64,000 bases of DNA from Maricaulis sp965228215 (lineage in GTDB: Bacteria > Pseudomonadota > Alphaproteobacteria > Caulobacterales > Maricaulaceae). Location: NCBI GenBank assembly GCA_965228215.1, contig OZ245800.1, positions 1,116,001-1,180,000 of the forward strand, written 5' to 3'. Position 1 is the stretch's first letter. Each line of letters opens with the position of its first letter. The position numbers were made by a program, and so were the translations under genes. Below the pieces are notes generated by a model that searched no databases, was not told the DNA's origin, and worked only from the letters and a program-made list of their open reading frames with translations. Below, piece after piece: positions 36,559 to 45,680 of the stretch.

Positions 36559-37181
36559 CCGCCGAAGACCGGCGCCCAGTCGAATTCCTCCTGGATGCGG
36601 CCGTGTTCGGTGATGCGGTCATAGCGCAATTGTTCGGAACGCAAGGCTCGGAAGGCGGTTTCATGAGCCTCCCTCAACCGGTTGTTCAAGGCCTCGCAGC
36701 TCGGCGCTGAGCGGACTGCAATCATCGCATTGTAGACATCGACTGCGCCCATGAAGGCGAGGACGGCATGACCATTCTCGTGGATCTCCAGGCGCGCCAT
36801 CCGTGTTTCCCATTGCCGGCGCATACGCCGGGGCGCGCGCTCCTCGTCCACCCATCTGGGATAGGTAATGAGGATGTCGACGAGCAGATCGATATCGGTC
36901 ACGACGCATTCCGTGCCGCGGTCCTCGTACTGCCAGGACGGCTCAAGTTGATAATCGGTCTGCGCGGTGAAGCCCGCCGGTCCGGTCGTCGACAGCGATC
37001 GGTTCAGCTCGCGGTCGGATGTACCCCGGACCTCGTAATAGGTCAGGGCAACGCGGGTTTCGATCTCGGGAATATTCGGAAGTTCGGGCGGAGATTGTTG
37101 AGCCCGCGCGCTGCCACACATCGACGCCGCACCGGCGATCGCCAGCACACCCCCGATCAGGAACTCGCGAACGACTTGCAT
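36555..37181 (-). CDS. Exported DUF922 predicted zinc protease
   Basis: 208 residues with a signal peptide (to about residue 28). The DUF922 core begins TYYEVRGTSDRELNRSL and contains a zinc-site motif HENGH (134-138) in a helix. The rest is helical. The family is predicted to be secreted zinc-dependent proteases, with little direct biochemistry. Gene order places it three bases after the CenR-like gene on the same strand, so they may share a transcript. Confidence 0.82.
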   Translation of the reverse strand: MQVVREFLIGGVLAIAGAASMCGSARAQQSPPELPNIPEIETRVALTYYEVRGTSDRELNRSLSTTGPAGFTAQTDYQLEPSWQYEDRGTECVVTDIDLLVDILITYPRWVDEERAPRRMRRQWETRMARLEIHENGHAVLAFMGAVDVYNAMIAVRSAPSCEALNNRLREAHETAFRALRSEQLRYDRITEHGRIQEEFDWAPVFGG

Positions 37182-37184
37182 GGG

Positions 37185-37871
37185 CTAGCCCGACAGACGG
37201 TATCCGCCGCTCTCGGTCACGAGCAGTCGTGCATGGGACGGATCCGGCTCGATCTTCTGGCGGAGACGATAGATATGGGTTTCCAGCGTGTGCGTCGTGA
37301 CCGCCGGATTATAGCCCCAGACCTCGTGTAGAAGCTCGTCGCGCGGCACCGGCTTTCCCCCGGCCCGGTAGAGATATTTGAGGATATTCGTCTCTTTCTC
37401 GGTGAGACGGATCTTCTTCTCATCCTCGGTCAGGAGGAGTTTCATCGCCGGGCGGAATTCGTACGGACCAACCTGGAAGACCGCGTCCTCGCTCTGTTCA
37501 TGGCTGCGCAGATGGGCGCGCACACGAGCCAGCAGGACCGAGAATTTGAACGGTTTCGTCACATAGTCATTGGCACCCGATTCCAGGCCCAGGATCTGGT
37601 CTGCGTCCGTGTCCTGGCCTGTCAGCATAACGATCGGCGAGGAAACGCCGTTCTTGCGCATCAGGCGGCAGGCCTCCCGTCCATCCATGTCGGGCAGGTC
37701 CACGTCGAGCAGGATGAGATCCGCCCGCTCATCGCGAGCCGTGCTCATGCCCTTGCCGGCTGTTTCAGCGGCAATCGTGCGGAATTCCTCGTGGAGGGCG
37801 AATTGTTCGACGAGCGCCTCGCGGAGGTCATCATCATCGTCGATTATCAGGATGGTTTTCTGTGCGGTCAT
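37185..37871 (-). CDS. cenR: OmpR-family response regulator, CenR-like
   Basis: 228 residues. The receiver domain (TILIIDDDDDLREALVEQFA) has its phosphoacceptor Asp56 in LLLDVDLPDMDG-type context and switch residues in TGQD and KPFK. An OmpR winged helix follows (EKETNILKYLYRAGG, THTLETHIYRLRQKIE). Sequence and position, near parB and next to an L,D-transpeptidase, match CenR, the essential envelope regulator of Caulobacter. The kinase CenK is not in the window. The start could also be the ATG at 37883; neither has a clear ribosome-binding site. Confidence 0.72.
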   Translation of the reverse strand: MTAQKTILIIDDDDDLREALVEQFALHEEFRTIAAETAGKGMSTARDERADLILLDVDLPDMDGREACRLMRKNGVSSPIVMLTGQDTDADQILGLESGANDYVTKPFKFSVLLARVRAHLRSHEQSEDAVFQVGPYEFRPAMKLLLTEDEKKIRLTEKETNILKYLYRAGGKPVPRDELLHEVWGYNPAVTTHTLETHIYRLRQKIEPDPSHARLLVTESGGYRLSG

Positions 37872-38120
37872 GATGCTGATCATGCCGATTTCGCGCGACA
37901 AGGCAATTCCTGCCCACCGGCAAGAAGAACCCGGCAAATATTGCCTGTTGCGCCCCCGGAATACAGTAAATAACCCCCTGATTCGTGGCCCGCTTCTTGC
38001 TGATTCCACCTCGACGTTCGCTCTGCGAACACCAGGCCGTGGTGGGGGAGGCGATCGGGACTGTTCGGTCTTGCACCGGCGTCCCTCGCCGACCACCGCA
38101 AATCCCTCTATCAAGACGTC

Positions 38121-38621
38121 ATGGACTGGCTGGTTTCCCGCAACGGCTCAATGATTCTGCCCCGCGGCCGCGTGCGCGCCGCGCTGGGGCGGTCGGGTGT
38201 CATTGCCGAATCCGAAAAGCGTGAAGGCGATGGCGCGACGCCGATCGGACGGTATGAAATCCGCCGGGTCTATTATCGGCCGGACCGTGTCGAGCGCCCG
38301 GAAACGGTGTTTCCCGTGCGGGCGATCGCGGCAGATGACGGCTGGTGCGATGCGCCCTCGGACCCGGCCTATAACCGGCCGGTCCGGCTGCCATATCCTG
38401 CGTCCTGCGAAACACTTTTGCGTGAGGATGAGCTCTACGACCTAGTGCTGGTCCTGGGCCATAATGACGACCCTCCAAAGCCAAGCGCCGGATCCGCAAT
38501 CTTCCTGCACTGCAAGCGCGGCGATTACGAACCGACCGAGGGCTGTGTCGCCCTCGCGCAGGCGGATGTCGTGGAATTGTTGGCCGCCGCGAAGCGCGGT
38601 GATCACATCGTCATCGAATAG
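38121..38621 (+). CDS. L,D-transpeptidase-type (YkuD-like) protein
   Basis: 166 residues without an obvious signal peptide. The catalytic site shows SAIFLH (His130) and PTEGCVAL with the nucleophile Cys142. Family members cross-link peptidoglycan or attach proteins to it. It starts 249 bases from the CenR-like gene on the other strand, so the two are divergent and may be co-regulated. The lack of a signal peptide is odd for a cell-wall enzyme. The start was taken at the first ATG that keeps the beta-rich N-terminus. Confidence 0.83.
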   Translation: MDWLVSRNGSMILPRGRVRAALGRSGVIAESEKREGDGATPIGRYEIRRVYYRPDRVERPETVFPVRAIAADDGWCDAPSDPAYNRPVRLPYPASCETLLREDELYDLVLVLGHNDDPPKPSAGSAIFLHCKRGDYEPTEGCVALAQADVVELLAAAKRGDHIVIE

Positions 38622-38627
38622 GGCCAG

Positions 38628-39305
38628 CTAGGTCTCGCGAGTACCGAAAAACGCCGTTCCGACGCGAACGGATGTGGCGCCCAGGCCTATCGCCGTCTCG
38701 AAATCACCGCTCATCCCCATGGAGAGCCGTTCCAGGCCGTGGGTTTTCGCGAGTTTGGCCAGCAGCGCGAAGTGCAGGCCGGCCGGTTCTTCCACCGGCG
38801 GGATACACATCAGGCCCTCGATCTCGAGGCCGTGCTCGTCGCGAACGAGGGCGAGGAATTCGCCGAGCGCTGCGGGGGCGATGCCGGATTTCTGGCTTTC
38901 CTCGCCCGTATTCACCTGCACGAAGAGGCGTGGCGAGCGTCCGGTCTCATCCATCGCCTTGCGGATTGCCGCGGCCAGTTTGGGCCGGTCGAGCGTTTCG
39001 ATGACGTCGAACAGGGCCACGGCGTCTCGAGCCTTGTTGCTCTGGAGCGGTCCGATCAGGCGAAGTTCGAGATCGGCATGAGCTGCACGACGGGCCTGCC
39101 AATGCTCCTGTGCTTCCTGCACCCGGTTCTCCCCGAATTGCCGGTGCCCCGCGGCGAGAGCGGCATCAATGCGGGCTTCGCTCTGGCGCTTGGACACGGC
39201 AATCAGGCCGATTTCGTTGGCGCTGCGGCCCGCCGCTTGCGCTGCACGGGCGATGCGCTCAAGGATATCGGTCCTCTGCGCCTGGAGATCCTCGGTCATG
39301 CTCAT
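38628..39305 (-). CDS. YggS/PLPBP pyridoxal-phosphate homeostasis protein
   Basis: 225 residues, a fold-type III alanine-racemase-like barrel that buffers pyridoxal phosphate rather than racemising. The PLP lysine is Lys39 in LIAVSKRQ. Other marks are FGENRVQEAQEHW, HLIGPLQSNK-like RLIGPLQSNKA, and LSMGMSGDFETAI. The ATG at 39305 is preceded by AAGG on its strand. Its 5' end overlaps that of the divergent ThiE-like gene. Confidence 0.93.
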   Translation of the reverse strand: MSMTEDLQAQRTDILERIARAAQAAGRSANEIGLIAVSKRQSEARIDAALAAGHRQFGENRVQEAQEHWQARRAAHADLELRLIGPLQSNKARDAVALFDVIETLDRPKLAAAIRKAMDETGRSPRLFVQVNTGEESQKSGIAPAALGEFLALVRDEHGLEIEGLMCIPPVEEPAGLHFALLAKLAKTHGLERLSMGMSGDFETAIGLGATSVRVGTAFFGTRET

Positions 39306-39933
39306 GACGCCGCCTTATGCCGAGCTGGAGAAATTGGCAAGACGGGCCGCCGCCATCCGCGGCGGCAACGAGACTGTCCGGCTGGCCGCTCTGCCCTCGC
39401 TCTGGGTGTTGTCGGACCCCCGGCGCACGCAAGACCTGCTGCGTCTCGCCGACGGTCTGCCGGCCGGCAGCGCGCTGGTTTATCGACATTTCGGCACGCC
39501 GGACCGGTTTGCCAAAGTCGATGAGCTGGCCAGTATCTGCGCGTCGCGCAGCGCCAGCCTGTTCGTCTCGGCCGATCCGGCACTCCATGACCATCCCGGA
39601 GTGTCGGGAATTCACTGGCCGGAACAAAGGCTTGCGAGTTTTCGGCAGAGCCGGTTCGGGGCTTCGCCGCTGATGCATACAGCCTCGGCGCATTCGGCCG
39701 GCGCGATGGCCGCAGCACAGCGAGCGGGGCTGGATGCCGTGCTGGCCTCCACCGTGTTTGCCAGCGCAAGCCCGTCTGCGGGAAAGCCCATGGGACATTT
39801 CGCGGCGGCGAGCCTAGCCCGCGCCTTTTCCATCCCGGTCATCGCCCTCGGGGGTATCACGCAAAAAAACAGCCCGCGCCTTGAAGGGCTCGGGCTTGCG
39901 GGTCTGGCCTGTGTGGGAGCGGCTGTTCGCTAG
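39298..39933 (+). CDS. Thiamine-phosphate synthase/TenI-like protein
   Basis: 211 residues with the TMP-synthase barrel: LWVLSDPRR near the N-terminus, ALVYRHFGTPDR, SASLFVSADPAL, GIHWPEQ and TASAHSAGAMAAAQRAGLDA. It ends IPVIALGGITQ and CVGAAVR. It lacks the full ThiE phosphate and magnesium motifs, so a TenI-like or divergent role is possible. A GGAG ten bases upstream supports ATG 39298; 39304 is the alternative. It is convergent with the NtrZ-like gene. Confidence 0.78.
   Translation: MLMTPPYAELEKLARRAAAIRGGNETVRLAALPSLWVLSDPRRTQDLLRLADGLPAGSALVYRHFGTPDRFAKVDELASICASRSASLFVSADPALHDHPGVSGIHWPEQRLASFRQSRFGASPLMHTASAHSAGAMAAAQRAGLDAVLASTVFASASPSAGKPMGHFAAASLARAFSIPVIALGGITQKNSPRLEGLGLAGLACVGAAVR
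39863..39896 (-). terminator. Terminator for the NtrZ-like gene inside the ThiE-like coding region
   Basis: On the minus strand: AGCCCG (39896-39891), a 14-base loop, CGGGCT (39876-39871), then a run of seven T. It lies 34-67 bases after the NtrZ-like stop and entirely inside the 3' end of the convergent coding sequence. Confidence 0.65.
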
Positions 39934-40397
39934 AAGCGCAGCGCGGATTCGAACTTGATTTCCGGATCGCGGGCTTCGCGATCGGACGGCAGCAGAAGAC
40001 CATCATCCGGTGAGGAGAAACGCAGCTCACCACGGAAGCGGAAACGATCACCGACATCCACGAACGCGCCGGCGCTCAGCTCGTCGAGATTCAGGCGCGG
40101 ATCCGGGTTATCGTCCACACCAAAGGTGAGACCCCAGCCACGACCGGGCAATTGCCAGTCGAAGGTAAGTTCATCATCGAGAACCGGGTGGGCCGGACGA
40201 TCCTGGGAGAGGGTGAAATCATCATACCAGGCAGTATCCGGGTCCGTGGACACGGCGGCGGCCTGGTTGTCGACGGTCGGGGCCGGCTCGGCATCTTGCG
40301 CAAAGGCAGACGGAGCCAGCAACGTCGTCGCCAAGACGATCGCCGCGCAGCCCTTCCAGCTCTCACGCAATTTCAGCCAACGGTCCATACCGCTCAT
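39930..40397 (-). CDS. Exported NtrZ-like protein
   Basis: 155 residues with a signal peptide (AAIVLATTLLAPSAFA). The mature part has WGLTFGVDDNPDPRLNLDEL and a C-terminus rich in alternating charged and hydrophobic residues ending FESALRF. In Caulobacter the periplasmic NtrZ adjusts NtrY/NtrX signalling, and its gene lies a few genes from leuS-lptE-holA-parB; this gene has that position and similar size. Assignment is by synteny recalled from memory and weak sequence resemblance. The ATG at 40397 follows AGGGAGAA. Confidence 0.55.
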   Translation of the reverse strand: MSGMDRWLKLRESWKGCAAIVLATTLLAPSAFAQDAEPAPTVDNQAAAVSTDPDTAWYDDFTLSQDRPAHPVLDDELTFDWQLPGRGWGLTFGVDDNPDPRLNLDELSAGAFVDVGDRFRFRGELRFSSPDDGLLLPSDREARDPEIKFESALRF

Positions 40398-40498
40398 GGG
40401 GTTCTCCCTCGCACCGAACAATCTATCGCAAGTGAGAAGGACGCCCCAAGGAGAATCTGCCGTAAGAATAAAGAATCATTCCAGCTGTGGCCGAATTG

Positions 40499-41743
40499 TC
40501 AAAACCGCCAACCAAGTTCGATAAATGCAGCCGTAGCTTCATCCTCGATTTGCCGCCGTCCCGCTTGAAGAATAACGGGATTTTGTCGTTGGCCGGACTG
40601 CACACCGCCACCGACCACCCAGTGCTCGCCGACGAGTTTCGAGGCACTGATCTGCCAGTTCGAACCATCGACATGCGTCAGGTCATCGCTGAAGCCCGCC
40701 CATTCCAGCGTCGTCAGCCAGTCACCTTGCTCATAACCGAGCGAAATCGACGTCGCCGAATAGCCTGCATCGCCGGCCGCACCGCTGTTGGAATCAAGCG
40801 CCCTCACACCCGCGCGCCAGGCACCGGATTGCCAGGACAGACCCAGCGTCTGGGTCTCTATTGCGGCGAATTCCGGCCGGCCGGTCGCATCGTCACCGCG
40901 CGAAACGCTGAAACTGACTGCGAAATCATGCTCGCCGCGGCGCACATCATATCGACCCGCCAGCTCAAGAACGGAATCCGATACGGGTGAAACCCTGCCT
41001 GCTGCGCCGTATTCGCGGGCGCAGGCATCGACACCGCAATCGCGCACCGACGGCGTGTAGGAAGCCGAGACCCGGAACAGACCGACGGTCGAGACCTGGC
41101 CAAGCTGGATCGAGCGGAAGACAAGTTTGGGCGAATATGCCGACGCATAATTCCATGTCCGCGCTCCGGAAAGACCGGTCAGGTCGACACGACCATTGTC
41201 AGCTCGGCTGAGACGGAAAGCAGTGGGCCCCGTCGCGGCATCGAGCTGCCCAGCGCCGGCGCCATAGCCAATCCGCCACTCACCCCAACCCGTGTGGACA
41301 AAGAGATGGGCATCCTGGAGCGCGGCGCGCAGATCATCATCCTGGGCCGGTCCGGACGTGTAGAACCCTGACACCGGGTTTTCGACGGGCAGGGACAGTC
41401 CATTCTCAGCGGCGGTCGCACAATCTCCTGTTCCTGCAGGACAATTTCCAGCCAACCCGCCCCAGGACCGGCGCCCGGAATCCTTTTCTGCCCGGCCACC
41501 GAGCACGAAACCCCAGCGTCGACCGCTATCGGTCAGCGTCTCGATTTCCACTCCGGCATCGATGTCGAAAAGCAGGGCCGGGTTGTCAATCCGCGACGAA
41601 CCCGAAGTAAGGACGGCACCAGCATCCAGGCGCAGTTCGACCGTGGTCGTGTCTTCCAGATCTGATTGGAAAGCGAAAGCCGGCGGGCCCGTGAGCGCTC
41701 CGGACAGAGCGGCGATGGTCATCGCGCTGATAGTCCGCGTCAT
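40499..41743 (-). CDS. Porin-like outer-membrane protein
   Basis: About 414 residues. A signal peptide (MTRTISAMTIAALSGALTGP ending in AFA) is followed by many alternating short strands with aromatic ends (RRWGFVLGGRAE, EWRIGYGAGAG, RTWNYASAYSPKLVF) and a terminal WRF motif that fits beta-barrel insertion. One insert holds paired cysteines (GNCPAGTGDCATAA), another CGVDACARE. Substrate unknown. It may be co-transcribed with the NtrZ-like gene. Confidence 0.75.
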   Translation of the reverse strand: MTRTISAMTIAALSGALTGPPAFAFQSDLEDTTTVELRLDAGAVLTSGSSRIDNPALLFDIDAGVEIETLTDSGRRWGFVLGGRAEKDSGRRSWGGLAGNCPAGTGDCATAAENGLSLPVENPVSGFYTSGPAQDDDLRAALQDAHLFVHTGWGEWRIGYGAGAGQLDAATGPTAFRLSRADNGRVDLTGLSGARTWNYASAYSPKLVFRSIQLGQVSTVGLFRVSASYTPSVRDCGVDACAREYGAAGRVSPVSDSVLELAGRYDVRRGEHDFAVSFSVSRGDDATGRPEFAAIETQTLGLSWQSGAWRAGVRALDSNSGAAGDAGYSATSISLGYEQGDWLTTLEWAGFSDDLTHVDGSNWQISASKLVGEHWVVGGGVQSGQRQNPVILQAGRRQIEDEATAAFIELGWRF

Positions 41744-42008
41744 TCTCACGGCCCCGCCGATCGGCCCCGTCCCCCCGGACGTCGCACACAAATGGAAAGG
41801 AGCAAGCTGCCCCGGTCAAGCACAAGCCACTGTATCAGATTGCCTTCGTCGTCGCCTGTTGCGTGTTTGCCACGCTCGCCCCGGGTGCCTTTCAACGCTG
41901 GCAGTCGGCGGATCGCATGCTATACACACAATTCCTGATAGGTGTGGTGCGTTCGTGCTTCACCAGAATCACGCGTTACTCGCCGTCTGTACTAAGGAGT
42001 CACGGCAC

Positions 42009-42515
42009 ATGTCCGACCGTCGGATTCTCGGCGCCTTCCTGACCGCCGCACTACTCGTCCTTCCCGCCTGCGCATCGCGCGATTCCGATCCGGCTCCGGC
42101 CGAAGCGGAAGCTGAAAGCGAATCCTCCGGATTCCGCCTTCCCTCGCTGCCCAATCCGCTTCGTGGCAGCCGCAATGTCCAGCCGGAAGGCATCGGCGTA
42201 AACGGTTTCCTTTGGCGCGCCAGCCTCGACACGATCAGCTTCATGCCGCTGTCGGAAGTCGATCCGTTCGGTGGAGTCATCATCACGGACTGGTACGCCA
42301 ATCCGGACATGCCGACCGAGCGCTTCAAACTCACTGTCTACATCCTGGACACGCGCCTGCGTGCGGATGCGCTGGCAGTGAATGTCTTCCGCCAGGTTCG
42401 CGATGAAACCGGTGGCTGGATCGACGCCCAGGCGGCGGCCCAGACGTCCGTCGAGATCGAGAATGCTATCCTGACCCGTGCACGCCAGCTGCGCATCGCC
42501 CAGCTGGACGACTGA
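42009..42515 (+). CDS. DUF3576 lipoprotein
   Basis: 168 residues. A lipobox LVLPAC marks it as a lipoprotein, followed by a Glu/Ser-rich linker. The DUF3576 domain is seen in IGVNGFLWRASLDTISFMPL, GGVIITDWY and LRADALAVNVFRQVRD. AAGGAG lies before the ATG at 42009. It precedes leuS by 45 bases, an arrangement common in alphaproteobacteria, where it is followed by lptE. It may act in envelope assembly; no biochemistry is known to me. Confidence 0.88.
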   Translation: MSDRRILGAFLTAALLVLPACASRDSDPAPAEAEAESESSGFRLPSLPNPLRGSRNVQPEGIGVNGFLWRASLDTISFMPLSEVDPFGGVIITDWYANPDMPTERFKLTVYILDTRLRADALAVNVFRQVRDETGGWIDAQAAAQTSVEIENAILTRARQLRIAQLDD

Positions 42516-42560
42516 CGCACGTCAAATCCAGGGACGTAGCGCGCGCTGCGAGCCGACAAA

Positions 42561-45158
42561 ATGAGCCGATACAATCCTCGCGAGGCCGAACCGAAATGGC
42601 AGGCGGCCTGGGCGGAGGCGGATTCCTTCCGCGCCGGTGGTCCTGAAGCCGGCGGCGGCAAGCCGAAATACTATGTCCTTGAAATGTTTCCGTATCCTTC
42701 GGGCCGGATCCATGTAGGCCATTCGCGCAATTACGCGATGGGTGATGTTGTCGCCCGATACAAGCGCTCGCGCGGTTTCGACGTGCTGCACCCAATGGGC
42801 TGGGACGCCTTTGGCCTGCCGGCGGAAAATGCAGCCCGCGAACGCGGCGTGCATCCGGGGGGCTGGACCTTCGAGAATATCGACGTGATGAAGGGTCAGC
42901 TGAAACGGCTCGGTCTGGCGCTGGACTGGGATCGCGAGATCGCGACCTGCAGCCCGGACTATTACAAGCATCAGCAGGCGATCTTCCTGAAATTCTTCGA
43001 GCGCGGCCTGGCCTATCGCCGGACGGCGAAAGTAAATTGGGACCCGGTCGACCAGACCGTTCTGGCGAACGAACAGGTCATCGACGGCCGTGGCTGGCGC
43101 TCCGGTGCGCTGGTGGTGCAGCGCGAGCTGGACCAATGGTTCTTCAAGATCACGGAATACGCCGACGAACTCGTTGAAGCGATTGAGGAACTGGATCGCT
43201 GGCCCGACAAGGTCCGGCTGATGCAGACCAACTGGATCGGCAAGTCGCGCGGTGCAGAAGTGCGTTTTCCGCACACTGATCCGGAGATCGCCTCGGAGTT
43301 CGGCGACACGATCGATGTCTTCACCACCCGACCGGACACGCTGTTCGGGGCGAGCTTCCTCGCGCTGGCGCCCGACCACCCGATCGTAGCCAAACTGGCC
43401 GAGGACGATCCGGAGATCGATCGTTTCGTGCGCGATTGCGCCAGCCAGGGAACGACAGAAGAAGAGATCGAGAAAGCGCCCAAGCGCGGCGTCGATCTTG
43501 GTATCAAGGTCCGCCATCCCTTCGACGAAAACTGGGAATTGCCGGTCTGGGCCGCCAATTTCGTGCTGTCGAGCTACGGTACGGGAGCCATTTTCGGTTC
43601 GCCTGCCGGCGATCAGCGCGACCTGGACTTCGCTCGCAAGTACGAGCTTGAAGTCAATCCGGTGGTCCTGCCCCCGGAAGCCGATGCGGCGACCCACACA
43701 ATCGAAGACGAGGCGTATACCGGCCCGGGCACGATCTACAATTCGCGCTTCCTCGACGGGTTGAGCACAGATACGGCGATTGAGAAAGCCATTGAAAAGC
43801 TTGAATCAATCAAGCTTGGCGAAGGTGCAACCAGCTATCGCCTGCGCGACTGGCTGGTGTCGCGGCAGCGCTATTGGGGTTGCCCGATCCCGATCATCCA
43901 TTGTGAGGATTGTGGCGCGGTTCCGGTTCCGCAGGACCAGTTGCCGGTGGAGCTGCCGGAGGACGTCACCTTCGACCATCCGAGCAATCCGCTGGAACGC
44001 CATCCGACCTGGAAAAATGTCGACTGCCCGTCATGCGGCAAGCCGGCGCGTCGCGAAACCGACACGCTGGATACATTCGTCTGCTCGTCCTGGTATTTCC
44101 TGCGTTTCACCTCACCGCACACGACCGATGCGCCGTTTGCGCCCGAGCATGCTGAACACTGGATGCCAGTGGACCAGTATGTCGGCGGTATCGAACACGC
44201 CATCCTGCACCTTCTCTATGCGCGCTTCTTCACGCGTGCTCTGAATGATGCGGGCATGATGAAGATGAAGTCGGGCGAACCTTTCGCCGGACTTTTCACG
44301 CAAGGAATGGTGACGCACGAGACCTACAAATCCTCTGATGGTCGCTGGTTGTTGCCGGAGGAAACCCTCGAGGCCGACGGCAAGCGCGTCGAAACCGAGA
44401 CCGGCAAGCCGGTCGAGATCGGTGCCATCGAGAAAATGTCGAAATCCAAGAAGAATGTCGTCGATCTGGACGCGTTCATCGAGGATTACGGCGCCGACGC
44501 CGCGCGCTGGTTCGTCCTGTCCGACAGCCCACCCGAACGGGACGTTGAGTACACGGACAGCGGTGTTGAAGGCGTCTGGCGCTTCATCCAGCGCCTGTGG
44601 ACCACGGTCGATGCCCTGCCGGAAGGCGCGCCGGGACCCCTGGCTGTCTCCGACGTATCGGACACCGATGCACTCGAAATCCGCCGAGCGTCCCACAAGG
44701 CGATCGCCAATGTGACCGATGCGATCGAAGGCTTCCGCTTCAACTCATCCGTTGCACAAGTCCATGATCTTGTGAATGTTTTGCGCAAGGCTAGCGGAAC
44801 GTCCGACCAGATGGTCGCTGCCCGCGCCGAAGGTCTGGGAATTCTGGCCCGGCTGATTGCGCCCTTCATTCCGCATCTCGCCGAAGAGTGCTGGTCACGT
44901 CTGGGTGGTGAGGGTCTCGTCATCGACGCCCCTTGGCCCGAGGCCGATCCTGCCATGCTTGTCGAGGACAGCGTCGTCATGCCCATCCAGGTCAATGGCA
45001 AGCGTCGCGGCGAGATCTCCGTCGCCAAGGGTTCCGCTGAAGACTCGGTGAAAGATGCCGCTTTGGCCGAACAGGGGGTGGCACGCGCGCTGGAAGGCCT
45101 TACGATACGCAAGGTGATCGTTGTACCCGATCGGATCGTGAACATCGTTGCGGGATAA
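42561..45158 (+). CDS. leuS: Leucyl-tRNA synthetase
   Basis: A class I synthetase of 865 residues. The HIGH-type motif is in YPSGRIHVGHSRNY, the CP1 editing domain spans about 220-420, and KMSKSKKNVV is the KMSKS loop. Zinc-type cysteines are seen in CEDCG and CPSCG. The C-terminal anticodon-binding domain ends VIVVPDRIVNIVAG. It is followed three bases later by lptE. Confidence 0.98.
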   Translation: MSRYNPREAEPKWQAAWAEADSFRAGGPEAGGGKPKYYVLEMFPYPSGRIHVGHSRNYAMGDVVARYKRSRGFDVLHPMGWDAFGLPAENAARERGVHPGGWTFENIDVMKGQLKRLGLALDWDREIATCSPDYYKHQQAIFLKFFERGLAYRRTAKVNWDPVDQTVLANEQVIDGRGWRSGALVVQRELDQWFFKITEYADELVEAIEELDRWPDKVRLMQTNWIGKSRGAEVRFPHTDPEIASEFGDTIDVFTTRPDTLFGASFLALAPDHPIVAKLAEDDPEIDRFVRDCASQGTTEEEIEKAPKRGVDLGIKVRHPFDENWELPVWAANFVLSSYGTGAIFGSPAGDQRDLDFARKYELEVNPVVLPPEADAATHTIEDEAYTGPGTIYNSRFLDGLSTDTAIEKAIEKLESIKLGEGATSYRLRDWLVSRQRYWGCPIPIIHCEDCGAVPVPQDQLPVELPEDVTFDHPSNPLERHPTWKNVDCPSCGKPARRETDTLDTFVCSSWYFLRFTSPHTTDAPFAPEHAEHWMPVDQYVGGIEHAILHLLYARFFTRALNDAGMMKMKSGEPFAGLFTQGMVTHETYKSSDGRWLLPEETLEADGKRVETETGKPVEIGAIEKMSKSKKNVVDLDAFIEDYGADAARWFVLSDSPPERDVEYTDSGVEGVWRFIQRLWTTVDALPEGAPGPLAVSDVSDTDALEIRRASHKAIANVTDAIEGFRFNSSVAQVHDLVNVLRKASGTSDQMVAARAEGLGILARLIAPFIPHLAEECWSRLGGEGLVIDAPWPEADPAMLVEDSVVMPIQVNGKRRGEISVAKGSAEDSVKDAALAEQGVARALEGLTIRKVIVVPDRIVNIVAG

Positions 45159-45161
45159 GTC

Positions 45162-45680
45162 ATGGCTACCAAGTATCGCGCTACATTCCGGGCTGTGGGC
45201 CTGAGCCTGGCCGCGGCTGGCGCGTTGTCGCTATCGGCCTGCGGCTTCGCACCGATGTATGGAACCCATGGCATCGCTAACGGCTTGTCCGACATCCAGG
45301 TCGAGACCGGGCCGGAGCGGGTCGACTTCCTGCTCGAGGAAGCACTGCATGATCGTTTAGGCAGCCGGCACGCGGCCGGCGATCTTCGCCTTGTCACTGA
45401 AGCTGAATCCACATCGACCGCGCTCGGCCTCGGCGCCGATGCGATTGCAACACGCTTTGCCGTGCAGGTCCGTGTCGAATACCGCCTATTCGACGGCGAG
45501 AATGACAGTCAGCCCATCGCATCGGGCAGAGTTGTCGGTGAAGCCGGCTATGACGTGAATACTCAAGTCTACAACACGGTAGCCGCCGAGCGTGACGCCG
45601 AAGAACGCGCGGCCCGGATCGCCGCCGACCGGCTCGTATCCCAACTCGCGCGTGCGGTGCAGAATCGGGAAACGCGGTGA
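45162..45680 (+). CDS. lptE: LPS assembly lipoprotein LptE
   Basis: 172 residues with a lipobox (LSLSACGF). It plugs LptD for lipopolysaccharide insertion in the outer membrane. The family's small alpha/beta fold is seen as QVETGPERVDFLLEEALHDR, FAVQVRVEYRLFD and YNTVAAERDAEERAARIAAD. Its stop overlaps the GTG start of holA (GTGA), an arrangement conserved from alpha- to gammaproteobacteria. Confidence 0.92.
   Translation: MATKYRATFRAVGLSLAAAGALSLSACGFAPMYGTHGIANGLSDIQVETGPERVDFLLEEALHDRLGSRHAAGDLRLVTEAESTSTALGLGADAIATRFAVQVRVEYRLFDGENDSQPIASGRVVGEAGYDVNTQVYNTVAAERDAEERAARIAADRLVSQLARAVQNRETR

Noticed and set aside
42522..43697. A 391-residue open frame opposite leuS
   Set aside because: Antisense to leuS with no domain signature.
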